From positions 1-64,000 of the forward strand of contig NZ_BMEY01000008.1 of NCBI RefSeq assembly GCF_014637405.1: a DNA stretch of 64,000 nt, written 5' to 3'. The notes beneath the pieces were generated by a model. It was not told the origin of the DNA. It worked only from the letters and a program-made list of their open reading frames with translations, and did not search any database. This document shows positions 52,668 to 61,303 of the stretch, one piece after another. The stretch is from Ornithinibacillus halotolerans (GTDB lineage: Bacteria; Bacillota; Bacilli; Bacillales; Amphibacillaceae). A program made the position numbers and the translations under genes. Each line of letters begins with the position of its first letter. Positions within the stretch are counted from its first letter, which is position 1.

Positions 52668-53267
52668 TCAATCCTTCATTAAAAAGGCAGTAACTATTTT
52701 TATATTTGGAGTAACAAATTGCTCATTTTTCAATAGTTTAAACATTGTCATTCCTTGTATGGAGGCAAAATAGAACAATGCCAACTCTGAAGGACTCCCT
52801 TCTCTAAATTGACCTAATTTTTGACCCTTTTCAATTAATCGAGTCGTTTGCTGTATCAATTCTTCACTTATCTTGTTAAGGTTTTGTAATTGTAGTGATT
52901 GGTTCTCCATTGTCAAAGATTGGTTCATCAGCATATGAAACTGAGCATATTCATCATCTTTATCAAGATCATTTAATATTTCTAGTGTAAACTGTTGAAT
53001 TAACTCAACTGGAGATTCCTCACTTTGAAATCTTTCCACTAGCCTCTCCAATCCTTTAGTAGCATAAGTAACCAATTCATAAAATAAATCTTCTTTCTTT
53101 TTATAATGCCGATACATTAGTCCAATGCTGATCCCTGCACCTTCCGCAATATCCTTCACACTTGTAGCAGCAAACCCCTTCTTTGCAAATAGCTTGATAG
53201 CAGACGAATGGATTTTGTCTCTTGTCGCTATTCTCATCGCCTCAAATTGTTCTTCTGTTCTAGGCAA
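52668..53267 (-). CDS. TetR-family regulator
   Basis: A TTG at 53267 after AAGGAGAGAG gives the usual TetR start (MPRTEEQFEAMRIATRDKIH); the ATG at 53306 has no SD. About 199 residues. HTH: SAIKLFAKKGFAATSVKDIA, EGAGISIGLMYRHYKKKEDL. The C-terminal domain is helical. It is downstream of, and nearly touches, the GNAT gene at 53315, so both form one operon. A dyad upstream of that gene is the probable operator. Confidence 0.85.
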   Translation of the reverse strand: MPRTEEQFEAMRIATRDKIHSSAIKLFAKKGFAATSVKDIAEGAGISIGLMYRHYKKKEDLFYELVTYATKGLERLVERFQSEESPVELIQQFTLEILNDLDKDDEYAQFHMLMNQSLTMENQSLQLQNLNKISEELIQQTTRLIEKGQKLGQFREGSPSELALFYFASIQGMTMFKLLKNEQFVTPNIKIVTAFLMKD

Positions 53268-53314
53268 TTTTTCTCTCTCCTTATCGCCTTTTCCTGAATC
53301 TATCAATATGGCCC

Positions 53315-53929
53315 TTAATTTTTTACATACTTCAAAGATAAAAAATTATTGATTCCAATCTTCTTGGCTCTCTTTTCTGGGATCGGCTTTTTTCTGTATT
53401 CTTCAAAGCCTAACTTTGTATATAGATTCATTGCCGGCATATTCGTATCTGCAACCTCTTCAATGACGTAATCATCATACGGTGTATTTTCAATGATATG
53501 TTGGATAATCTGTGTTGCGACACCTTGTCCTCTAAATTCAGGAGCCGTTCCAACAAACTCAATCGACCCAGTCTTAGGAGGGAAATTTTCATAAGGAGCT
53601 TCAAACTCTTTCTTTAAAAAGATCCCTGCAATGCTTCCTTTATAGTAACCTAAATGCTTTCTCAATTCCTTTTTATTTAATTTTACCGATTTTTTTATTC
53701 CATCTGTACATGCTGTAACTCCAGCAACTTCCCCATTTGCAATCGCCACATAAAATTGATCTAACACAAACATATGAGCAAAAGCCTTTGCGATAATCTT
53801 TTTATCTTTTGAAAAATAGCCTAGCCATTGTGTAAAACCTTCCGCAAAAATCTCAGACATCTGCTTCCTTACGTCTAAATCTGTTTTATCCGCTTGGACT
53901 ATTGTAAATATTTTATTCTCTGACTTCAT
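53315..53929 (-). CDS. GNAT N-acetyltransferase
   Basis: 204 residues. SIEFVGTAPEFRGQGVATQI is the acetyl-CoA-binding block (RGQGVA), followed by EVADTNMPAMNLYTKLGFEE, the usual GNAT motif B. Substrate unknown. First gene of a two-gene operon with a TetR regulator. Upstream, AATGAACATTTATTCATT (53959-53976) is a perfect 6-bp dyad with a 6-bp spacer that likely binds the regulator. Confidence 0.85.
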   Translation of the reverse strand: MKSENKIFTIVQADKTDLDVRKQMSEIFAEGFTQWLGYFSKDKKIIAKAFAHMFVLDQFYVAIANGEVAGVTACTDGIKKSVKLNKKELRKHLGYYKGSIAGIFLKKEFEAPYENFPPKTGSIEFVGTAPEFRGQGVATQIIQHIIENTPYDDYVIEEVADTNMPAMNLYTKLGFEEYRKKPIPEKRAKKIGINNFLSLKYVKN

Positions 53930-53958
53930 ATATGAATCTCCTTTGATCAGTTTTAATT

Positions 53959-53976
53959 AATGAACATTTATTCATT
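53959..53976. promoter_or_regulatory. Candidate TetR operator
   Basis: AATGAA-CATTTA-TTCATT palindrome about 30 bp before the GNAT-TetR operon. The 53990-54290 stretch beyond carries only a gene scrap (VVILEPWLDGFNENLEECQR on the minus strand) and no intact gene. Confidence 0.5.
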
Positions 53977-54313
53977 ATAAAACCGGAATACTATATTGTA
54001 AAGTTACAGAATTAAACGTTGCATCAGCATTCAGCATAGATTTCACTTTGCAATTTTAGGCAGAACGCTATTCGCTACATTGAGTTCGTTGGCATTCCTC
54101 CAAATTTTCATTAAATCCATCCAACCAAGGCTCTAATATTACAACCGTCAAGTTCTAATGATGAGCGAGTGTTGCAACGACTTGTCCTTTAATGTATTAC
54201 CGTGATTCTTTGCTTCGTAAATGAATGATACCTACTCTTTGTATCCCCATATTACCCCTGCAAATTATCAAGATTCATCAATATGTAATTGATTTATTCA
54301 CAAGAATATCATA

Positions 54314-54348
54314 AAATGACTTACGGGTCATTTTTGACTTTAAAGTCA
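54314..54348. promoter_or_regulatory. Twin palindromes before the TetR gene
   Basis: AAATGAC-ttacgg-GTCATTT and the perfect TGACTTTAAAGTCA abut each other just before the SD of the tetR gene at 54364. Confidence 0.65.
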
Positions 54349-54363
54349 TTTCGAGGTGGTTTA

Positions 54364-54966
54364 ATGAGTAAAAAACAAGAAAAATTTCAAAAGAGACATT
54401 CTCTGATATTGAATACTGCAGAACAGATTATTAAGGATAAAGGATATTATGCTTTTAAAATGAGTGATGTGTCTGATTATCTAGATATCGCAAAAGGAAC
54501 TTTATATAATCATTTTCTATCAAAAGAAGAATTAGTTTTTAACCTTATTTATCCGAAGATGTCACAATCTACAACAACTTTGAAAATAATTGCAAATAAA
54601 CAGACTGATGCTATTACAAAAATTAAAGAGCTAATTAGAGCAACTTTAGAAAGTTCATACTTTCAATTTGTATTACTTAGCTTTCCTGACATGGCAGCTT
54701 TATTCCAAGAAAAAAATAGTTCTGAATTAGAAAAGGTTCAAAATGAAATGATTAAATGCTTTAAAAAAGTAATTGATCAAGGAAAAAGGGAGCAAGTGTT
54801 TCATGATGAAATCTCTAATGAATACACCGCACACCAATTATTAATTATTTCGGATCCGCTTATTTATAGCCTTCTCGTTCAAAACAAAAAAATGACACAC
54901 GAAGACTTCATTACCCATACTACTCGAAACTTTTTATTTGGAATTGCTCAGAATCAATCCCAATAA
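54364..54966 (+). CDS. TetR-family regulator
   Basis: ATG at 54364 (MSKKQEKFQKRHSLILNTAE) follows GAGGTGG; the frame is open to 54289 but the palindromic operators lie in that stretch. About 200 residues. HTH: QIIKDKGYYAFKMSDVSDYL, DIAKGTLYNHFLSKEELVFN. First gene of an apparent operon with a cytidine deaminase-like gene and a broken MBL-fold gene. Confidence 0.85.
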   Translation: MSKKQEKFQKRHSLILNTAEQIIKDKGYYAFKMSDVSDYLDIAKGTLYNHFLSKEELVFNLIYPKMSQSTTTLKIIANKQTDAITKIKELIRATLESSYFQFVLLSFPDMAALFQEKNSSELEKVQNEMIKCFKKVIDQGKREQVFHDEISNEYTAHQLLIISDPLIYSLLVQNKKMTHEDFITHTTRNFLFGIAQNQSQ

Positions 54967-54981
54967 AGGAGATAAAGGATT

Positions 54982-55371
54982 ATGAAAATGCAAGAGTTAT
55001 ATAAAATTGCCAAAGAAACCTTGAATCCAAGGAAAATATCAAGAAATGGTGAAGCCGGTCATGTTGCTTCAGCTTTATTAACCGAATCTGGTAATGTATA
55101 TACCGGAGTAGCTATTACCGTTCCATGTTCGATAGGTTTTTGTGCTGAACATTCAGCGATTGCGGCTATGGTTACGGCTGGTGAAAGCAAAATCGTTAAA
55201 ATTGTTGCTGTATACGAGGATGGAAGTATTTTACCACCTTGTGGCAGGTGTAGAGAATTTATAAGTCAAATTAATGATGATAATGATAATTGTGGAATTC
55301 TGTTGCCAGATCATGTGATTAGAACATTAGGTGAACTTTTGCCAGATAGGTGGGATTACAAATGGAATTAA
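54982..55371 (+). CDS. Cytidine deaminase-like protein
   Basis: 129 residues. Zinc-binding motifs GFCAEHSAIAAM (CAE) and PPCGRCREFI (PCxxC) mark the cytidine deaminase superfamily. The ending LGELLPDRWDYKWN resembles the LIPLKY tail of blasticidin S deaminase-type enzymes. Nucleoside salvage or drug deamination are both possible. It is 15 bp after the tetR gene and overlaps the start of the MBL-fold gene, so all three are one unit. Confidence 0.8.
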   Translation: MKMQELYKIAKETLNPRKISRNGEAGHVASALLTESGNVYTGVAITVPCSIGFCAEHSAIAAMVTAGESKIVKIVAVYEDGSILPPCGRCREFISQINDDNDNCGILLPDHVIRTLGELLPDRWDYKWN

Positions 55372-56046
55372 AAATATTAAATGATCGAATGTTTTATTAT
55401 CCACATCAACCTGAAACAGATCGGCCTATGTTAGCTTATTTGAAAGGTGAAAAAATTGCACTAGCTATAGATGCAGGTAATTCGGCTGCCCATGTTGACG
55501 AATTTTACACAGCGTTAGAAACTAAGGGACTAAAAAAACCCGATTTTACCGTAATTACTCATTGGCATTGGGACCATACATTCGGAATGCACCATATTCA
55601 TGGTCTATCCATTGCACATTGTAAAACGAATGTGATGTTAGAAAATGAAAGGAACAAATTACGAGATAATTCATATATAAAGATTTTGAAAGAGGAAAAT
55701 GAATTTATCACTAGAGAATATTCGGTTAATCAAAAAATCGTTGTTGTTTTATCAGATATTCAAGGATGAAATTGTTTTGAATCTCGGTGGAATGACAGCA
55801 GAAATCTTTCATACTGAGTCACTTCACTCGGAAGATACTGTAGTTATCTACATACCAGAGGAAAAATTACTATTTTTAGGAGATGCGACAAGTGAGGATT
55901 TCTTCAATGATGGATATATGGATATAGAAAAATTGAAGACATTGGTTAATCATATAGAAAATATTGATTGTGAATATTGTATTTTAGGACACACAGAACC
56001 ACTTAAAAAACAAGATCTATTGGATTATCTGTATACTCTTTATTAA
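55362..56046 (+). pseudogene. Metallo-beta-lactamase-fold hydrolase, frameshifted
   Basis: From the ATG at 55362, the frame encodes LAYLKGEKIALAIDAGNSAA and the metal motif ITHWHWDHTFGMHH, but stops at 55769. The next frame continues KDEIVLNLGGMTAEIFHTES, LHSEDTVVIYIPEEKLLFLG, DATSEDFFNDGY and EYCILGHTEPL to 56046. One indel near 55745 splits the protein. All zinc ligands would be present in the joined product. A sequencing error cannot be excluded. Confidence 0.75.
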
Positions 56047-56109
56047 ACATAGGGAAATACCCTTCTCTAACTTTAATCATTCAAATTAAATAATAGGACA
56101 TTTCATATT

Positions 56110-57009
56110 TTATATTACTAATATGAATGTCCCTTTCCTTTTCATTAATTGCACCCCTTCGTGGAAGAGGAAGTTCCATCTTTTGAACAGAAAATATTTC
56201 TCACTCTGACTTCCCTTTTTTAGGTATGAAATTCCGAACAAACCTATTTTTTTTTGGTCATGCCGAGCATATAGATAGCCAAGCACACTGAAGACAATAG
56301 CACCAATCAAGTTGACAAATAAGTCCTTCATTGTATCAATAATTCCAATATCAAGATATCCGTGATCTATAACGGTTTCAATAATATCTCCTGAAGGGTC
56401 CTTACTTTCAATAACTGTACGTTGAATATCCTCAATCCGATAAACTGCATTGCTTTCTACATCAATACTTACACTGCTAATTTCCTGAACAATTCTGTCT
56501 TTCTGCATATCGAGATTCCCCCATCGGTCTGCGGAGTATTCAAAAAACTCCCACATTACGCCAACGGTCATAGAAAAAAAGAAGGTTACTATCGCTAGAA
56601 ATATTGGGCTCAAATTCATCCCCTCTGCATTCCTATTTAACAGATAGACAAGGGAAAAACCGATACCTGCCGCTAGAAATCCATTTAGCGTATGAAGTGC
56701 CGTATCCCACATTTTAAAGTAACCGTAAAAATCACTCAGTTCTCCCAGAATAGTCGAACTAAAAATAAAGACTATTATAATTAGCTCCAATAAGTTAGGT
56801 ATTTCAATTTTAAACACTCGTTCCACAAGTTGCGGGATAGCAAATAAAACGAGCGTAAGAATAAGAAGAAGAGCATCCCCCCATCTTTGCATAGGAATCT
56901 GATTGATAAGCATAAAAACAGCAATTACACGAAATATAACATACACGACAACAATCTTCTTGTTGGCTGTTGTCGTGCTACTAGTAAAGAATCTTTTTAT
57001 GATATTCAT
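56110..57009 (-). CDS. Membrane protein, YjdF/DUF2238-like
   Basis: Start at 57009 (MNIIKRFFTSSTTTANKKIV), 9 bp after GGAGG. About 299 residues with seven hydrophobic segments. KMWDTALHTLNGFLAAGIGF and TVGVMWEFFEYSADRWGNLD resemble the YjdF/DUF2238 pattern of polar residues in membrane helices. A ~70-residue soluble insertion (QEISSVSIDVESNAVYRIED) precedes the last segments. Function unknown. Confidence 0.65.
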   Translation of the reverse strand: MNIIKRFFTSSTTTANKKIVVVYVIFRVIAVFMLINQIPMQRWGDALLLILTLVLFAIPQLVERVFKIEIPNLLELIIIVFIFSSTILGELSDFYGYFKMWDTALHTLNGFLAAGIGFSLVYLLNRNAEGMNLSPIFLAIVTFFFSMTVGVMWEFFEYSADRWGNLDMQKDRIVQEISSVSIDVESNAVYRIEDIQRTVIESKDPSGDIIETVIDHGYLDIGIIDTMKDLFVNLIGAIVFSVLGYLYARHDQKKIGLFGISYLKKGSQSEKYFLFKRWNFLFHEGVQLMKRKGTFILVI

Positions 57010-57128
57010 GAATAACATCCTCCAATTAATTAGGATATTCAATTCTTGTTATTATAAACGTTAGTTACCCCATGTATTCCCGTTTCTACAATTCCCCCAC
57101 TCAACTAAAAAAAATTTTTTAGAAATCA

Positions 57129-57316
57129 TATGCTTAGGAACATAACAGTATTGAAAATATATTGAAAAAGGAATGAAAAAACTCGGGCTCCTGATGAGGA
57201 AAACCCGAGAATTTATTGAATCTTTATTGAAAAAAGCAAATGTTTATTCTTACAGATATGGTGGTGAAGTTCGCAAGAGTTTATTATGACTGTCAGGTGT
57301 TTATTCGAGATCTACA
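57129..57316 (+). mobile_element. Partial element, right half only (copy G)
   Basis: Begins at the ATTGAAAATAT/ATTGAAAAAGG motifs (57152, 57163), then hairpin CTCGGGctcctgatgaggaaaaCCCGAG, GCAAATGTTTATT, GCAAGAGTTTATT and GGTGTTTATT, ending GATCTACA. The left half is absent. It lies between the membrane gene and erm. Confidence 0.65.
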
Positions 57317-57425
57317 TAGTAGAAAGAAGAATTGTAGAGATAAGAATTCAAATACCATTTCACCGCTCATAATATGTCATTCTTTCCCTCATAGTAAATG
57401 TTGTTAATTAAAATTACTTCTTCCT

Positions 57426-58283
57426 TCAATAATGATTTAACTTCTCTTTTCTAATCCTCGGCCATCTAAATTTTGGCACATGCTTTACCATCGTTTCATA
57501 TAGGATTCCCCATTGTTCTTCTGTTAGTTCTGCAACTGGTATCTCATTTTTTAACCGAAGATTTCTTTTCAAACGCTTAATTTGTGGTACTGTGAATGCA
57601 CCCCTTAGTCCATAATCGAGCGATAATTGAGGATTTTTCAATACATAATCAACCAATCCCCAAAATACCAAATAATCACTATAAGGGACAATCGGATTAG
57701 CCTTTCTATTAATCTTAACCATTGCAGAATCTACTTTAGGTGGTGGAGAAAAGTTTTTTCTTGAAATTCCTTTTACATACCGGATATCAAACCACATCCT
57801 CCAAGCAATCACATATGGATCTTTTACGTAATTAGATGTGAATCTCTTAGCTGCTCCTTTTTCCATCAAAAGCACACCTCTTTGGAAATTACTTAATGGG
57901 TTGTTAAGGAGTTTCTTCATAATTGGTGTTGTGATTGCATAAGGGATATTCGAAACAACAATAAAAGGCTCTCGGGGTAACGAAATCTTTAATATGTCTT
58001 GTTTGATTATAACTGTATTTTTTAATTCAAGTTGATCTAATTTCTTAATAAACTTTTGATCGTATTCTACAGCGAGAACTTTTCTTGATCGATTACTTAA
58101 ATCATTAGTGATGGCACCTTTTCCAGCACCCAATTCTAATACAAGATCTCCTTTTGACATACGAGCAATGTTTATAATATCTTTTATAACTTCTTTGTTA
58201 TTCAGCAAATGTTGCCCGCTAAAGTTCGGGAAATCTCTTTTAATTCTTTTTGTATGTTGGTATTTTTTCCTTCTTTTTGTCAT
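57426..58283 (-). CDS. erm: 23S rRNA adenine-N6-methyltransferase, Erm(D)-type
   Basis: 285 residues. PNFSGQHLLNNKEVIKDIIN, LVLELGAGKGAITNDLSNRS for SAM, VVSNIPYAITTPIMKKLLNN (catalytic NIPY), LLMEKGAAKRFTS and NFSPPPKVDSAMVKINRKAN follow Erm(D)/Erm(K) almost block by block. The KRRKKYQHTKRIKR N-terminus and basic tail are also typical. The enzyme dimethylates A2058 and gives MLS-B resistance. The ~400-bp leader holds an inducible attenuator ending in a terminator just before the gene. Confidence 0.93.
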   Translation of the reverse strand: MTKRRKKYQHTKRIKRDFPNFSGQHLLNNKEVIKDIINIARMSKGDLVLELGAGKGAITNDLSNRSRKVLAVEYDQKFIKKLDQLELKNTVIIKQDILKISLPREPFIVVSNIPYAITTPIMKKLLNNPLSNFQRGVLLMEKGAAKRFTSNYVKDPYVIAWRMWFDIRYVKGISRKNFSPPPKVDSAMVKINRKANPIVPYSDYLVFWGLVDYVLKNPQLSLDYGLRGAFTVPQIKRLKRNLRLKNEIPVAELTEEQWGILYETMVKHVPKFRWPRIRKEKLNHY

Positions 58284-58337
58284 TAATCATACAATCCTTC
58301 CTTAAAATAATTGATTTTCAGCTCTGAACTATAACGC

Positions 58338-58369
58338 AAAAAAACCACAGAAAAAGACATCTGTGGTTT
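58338..58369 (-). terminator. Attenuator terminator directly before erm
   Basis: AACCACAGA...CTGTGGTT followed by TTTTT on the minus strand, 55 bp from the erm start. Further hairpins between (GGGAAGGGTGA/TCACTCTTTCC near 58505; GGCTTTT/AAAAGGCC near 58460) fill the leader. Confidence 0.7.
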
Positions 58370-58556
58370 CCAGTAAACGGAATCAATTATTTTACATTAA
58401 GACAAAAAGACATTGCGACGTAACAGAAATTTAAACGTCACTAAACAGGCCTTTTAGCATTGAAAAGCCAAAAAACCGAATACTCAATCGTAAAAACAAT
58501 ATAAGGAAAGAGTGAATAATCACCCTTCCCTCTCATTTAACAAAATATTTTAATGG

Positions 58557-58690
58557 GGATTGTTAAATAAAATGGACAGACTTATCCCGTTTACTCTGTA
58601 AGCGAAATTAACAGAGCCTTCGAACGTATTAAATTACATGTTCAAAGCACGGTAAGTCTTAATTACTCCCATAATATTTAACAACCCTCC
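58557..58690 (-). promoter_or_regulatory. erm leader with short ORF, related to the mef leader
   Basis: A 12-codon ORF (58634-58672, MGVIKTYRALNM) lies within an RNA whose outer stem GGGTTGTTAAATA/TATTTAACAATCCC, AAGACTTA/ATAAGTCT stem, CTTTGAAC/GTTCGAAG and CTCTGT/ACAGAG stems match those of the leader at 50898-51030. Paired bases differ but pairing is kept. SD GGAGGG. Confidence 0.75.
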
Positions 58691-58719
58691 TTAGTTTAAT
58701 TACATTAGATACGACGTAT

Positions 58720-58748
58720 ATACTAGCATGGACTATAGATAATTTCAA
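58720..58748 (-). promoter_or_regulatory. Promoter of the erm leader
   Basis: Minus strand: TTGAAA, 17 bp, TAGTAT, ~50 bp before the leader ORF. Confidence 0.65.
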
Positions 58749-58929
58749 GAAAAAATACTAGATACTCAAGAATAAAATAAAATTTATTACAGTTATGTTT
58801 TTGATTTTTTCTCTTCACAATATCGGTATTATCAATGTCTGCTCTATTAGTTAAATGCTTCATAATTGCTTCCATCGCACGTAAACAATCACTTGTTGCA
58901 TCTTTTCTCTCCCTTAGAAAACAAATCAT
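58723..58929 (-). CDS. Possible small protein or gene remnant (68 aa)
   Basis: The frame (FLRERKDATSDCLRAMEAIM, KHLTNRADIDNTDIVKRKNQ) looks protein-like in its first ~45 residues, then becomes hydrophobic and AT-rich. There is no clear SD. It overlaps the erm leader promoter. I do not recognise it; a decayed gene is as likely as a real small protein. Confidence 0.25.
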   Translation of the reverse strand: MICFLRERKDATSDCLRAMEAIMKHLTNRADIDNTDIVKRKNQKHNCNKFYFILEYLVFFLEIIYSPC

Positions 58930-59025
58930 ATTTAAGAAATATTTAATAACTCTTTTAGGTTTTTATAAGATATTGAGGGTATTCTACTGGTAGAAAATAT
59001 TAAATGGAGAAAGAAGGAGTTAATT

Positions 59026-59427
59026 ATGTCAAACATTAACACATTTAAAACATTAAATTGGAAACTTATTTCAACACTTTCCATAATTGCACTTGTGAGA
59101 CCATTTATGAGCATTTTGGGGATATCAGATGCACTTGGTAAGCCAGTTGCAAGTATAACGGCAACAATACTCATTACAATCATTTGGATAACAACAGTAT
59201 ACTTAACACAAGATTCCCACCCCATCGTTACATTGGTTTTTACGGGGATTGGTTACGCTATATTGGCAATTATTATTAGTGGAATCTTATCACCTATTCT
59301 AACGGGTCATTTGCAAGGGCCATTAACGAATCCTCGTGGCATCGTTAGTGTATTGTTAACGAATGTTATTTGGGGTTTAATTTCGGGGTTAATTGCTAGT
59401 TCATTATTAAAGATTAAAGGAAAGTAA
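59026..59427 (+). CDS. Small four-helix membrane protein
   Basis: 133 residues with four hydrophobic segments (LISTLSIIALVRPFMSILGI, ITATILITIIWITTVYLTQD, TLVFTGIGYAILAIIISGIL, SVLLTNVIWGLISGLIASSL). GAAGGAG precedes the ATG by 9 bp. Similar proteins occur in Bacilli as hypotheticals. No partner gene is adjacent. Confidence 0.65.
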   Translation: MSNINTFKTLNWKLISTLSIIALVRPFMSILGISDALGKPVASITATILITIIWITTVYLTQDSHPIVTLVFTGIGYAILAIIISGILSPILTGHLQGPLTNPRGIVSVLLTNVIWGLISGLIASSLLKIKGK

Positions 59428-59589
59428 AATATAAACATTTTTTCAAAACACTATCTCTTTCCACTTTATGAGGGATTGGCGTATTTTTATATGCGTTTGT
59501 TACATTTAAGAATTACTTAAGAAATAGAAATGGTTTAGGTAGTATTAATTTTTAAGTTCTAAGACTGTGACATAGGCAATTAAATCTGT

Positions 59590-60120
59590 CTTCGAGCCTT
59601 GTTATTGTTAACCCCTGCTAATGGCAAAGTCTTGTTAGTATATGAGGATATAACAATATTTAATTCGCCCAAACAAACATAAGTAAAGGCAGAAAAAATT
59701 GGGTTTATATTTCAATCGTCCAATTTAATTCCTTACCTAACAATAAAAGTAAAAGATCAATTAATGCTCATTGCAGACATTAGAATTGGGAATAAAAAGT
59801 CGAATTTACAAAGAGTTAATGAATTATGTATGGATTTAGGGATAAGTCATCCATTAAAACATTATCCAAAGAACCTTCCTGGTGGTGAAAACAGAGAGTA
59901 GCTATCGTCTGGGTCTTTTTGAATAATCCTTCCATATTGCTAGCAAATAAACCTACCGCCAGTTTGGTTCCGATCGAGGTAGAAAGGTTGTTGAAATGAT
60001 ATCCCATAAAGTAAAATCAAAAAATAAAGCAGTAATTATGGTGACACACGATGAAGAGTGCTTCATGTTGCTGATCGTGTTTTATATATGGAAGATAGTA
60101 AACTAATTGATAAGGATTAA
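59590..60120 (+). pseudogene. Decayed ABC transporter ATPase (MacB/LolD-type)
   Basis: Pieces of an ATPase appear in successive frames: SLRALLLLTPANGKVLLVYE (end of the P-loop region), AEKIGFIFQSSNLIPYLTIK (Q-loop), KHYPKNLPGGENRE (signature), RVAIVWVFLNNPSILLANKP (Walker B, altered), KAVIMVTHDEECFM (H-loop) and VADRVLYMEDSKLIDKD. At least three frameshifts and a missing Walker A rule out function. A hairpin AAGGCT/AGCCTT follows at 60128. The two-component genes downstream may once have controlled it. Confidence 0.75.
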
Positions 60121-60206
60121 ATAGTCAAGGCTGTCAAGCAATCTTGAAAGCCTTGGTTTTCCAATTTTGCAAATCTTTATTATAATAAAGCAACGAACAT
60201 AAGCAG

Positions 60207-61301
60207 GTGATAACCTTGTCAATAAAAAAGCGATTAATTTTCTCAAATATAGCAGTGATTGTTATTCCGGTTATTGGTTTTCTCCTAGTAGAAATCATTT
60301 GGGGATACATACTGTTTGTCATTTTTAATGGAAACCCTACAGGCAAAGATTTAACCCTGTTTATTAGCGTTCGATTTATTGCAATGATCTTAGTATTAAT
60401 TGTAACAAATGGATTATTAACATACTATGTCTTAAAAAGTATCCTCATCCCTATTAAGGAGCTATCTGTTGCTGCAAATAAAATTAGTGAGGGTAATTTG
60501 GATTATAGTGTGGAATCCAACAAGAAGGATGAACTTGGTGAGCTTAGTAATACATTTGAAAGAATGCGTTTAAAACTAAAAGAAGCAAAGGATGCCCAGC
60601 TACAATATGAAAAAAATCGGCATGAGCTAATTGCAAGTATTTCTCATGATTTGAAAACACCCTTAACCTCCATAAAAGGCTATATAAAAGGAATTCAGGA
60701 TGGCGTGGCGAATACTCCAGAAAAGTTAGAGCGTTATTTAAACATCACCTATAAAACGGCAAATGATATGGATGGACTCATTGATGAATTATTTTTATAT
60801 TCTAAGTTGGATTTAAAAAGTTCGCCATTCCAATTTGAAAAGGTGGATTTATATTCATTTTTTGCTGACTTTATTGAAGAATTAGCATTTAATTTGGAAC
60901 AAGAACAAGGAACCGCAACTCTTGTAGCGAAGAAAAACGATTCATATGTTGTGATGGCTGATAGAGAAAAATTGAGGCGTGCCGTATCAAATATCCTTCA
61001 GAACAGCCTAAAGTATATGGATAAGGAACATAAAAGTATCCAAGTCCTTTTATCCTCACAGCCTGATACGGTAACTATCAAAATGAGCGATAATGGAATT
61101 GGTATAAGTAAAGAAGCGATTCCCTTTATTTTTGAAATTTTTTACCGTACCGATGCCTCAAGAAATTCTTCCACTGGGGGTAGTGGGCTTGGACTATCCA
61201 TTGTAAAGAAAATTATTGAAGAACACGGGGGAACTGTTTGGGCTGATAGTAAATTAGGCAAAGGTACAAGTATTTATTTAACACTGAAAAAGGTGATATA
61301 A
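60207..61301 (+). CDS. Sensor histidine kinase
   Basis: About 364 residues; a TTG at 60216 behind GCAGGTG may be the true start rather than the GTG at 60207. Two membrane helices (LIFSNIAVIVIPVIGFLLVE, FIAMILVLIVTNGLLTYYVL) flank a short ~25-residue outer loop. HAMP (IPIKELSVAANKISEGNLDY), HisKA with phospho-acceptor SISHDLKTPLTSIKGYIKGI, and HATPase with N-box NILQNSLKYMD, SDNGIGISKEAI and GSGLGLSIVKKI follow. Partner of the response regulator 2 bp downstream. The signal is unknown. Confidence 0.92.
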   Translation: MITLSIKKRLIFSNIAVIVIPVIGFLLVEIIWGYILFVIFNGNPTGKDLTLFISVRFIAMILVLIVTNGLLTYYVLKSILIPIKELSVAANKISEGNLDYSVESNKKDELGELSNTFERMRLKLKEAKDAQLQYEKNRHELIASISHDLKTPLTSIKGYIKGIQDGVANTPEKLERYLNITYKTANDMDGLIDELFLYSKLDLKSSPFQFEKVDLYSFFADFIEELAFNLEQEQGTATLVAKKNDSYVVMADREKLRRAVSNILQNSLKYMDKEHKSIQVLLSSQPDTVTIKMSDNGIGISKEAIPFIFEIFYRTDASRNSSTGGSGLGLSIVKKIIEEHGGTVWADSKLGKGTSIYLTLKKVI

Positions 61302-61303
61302 AA

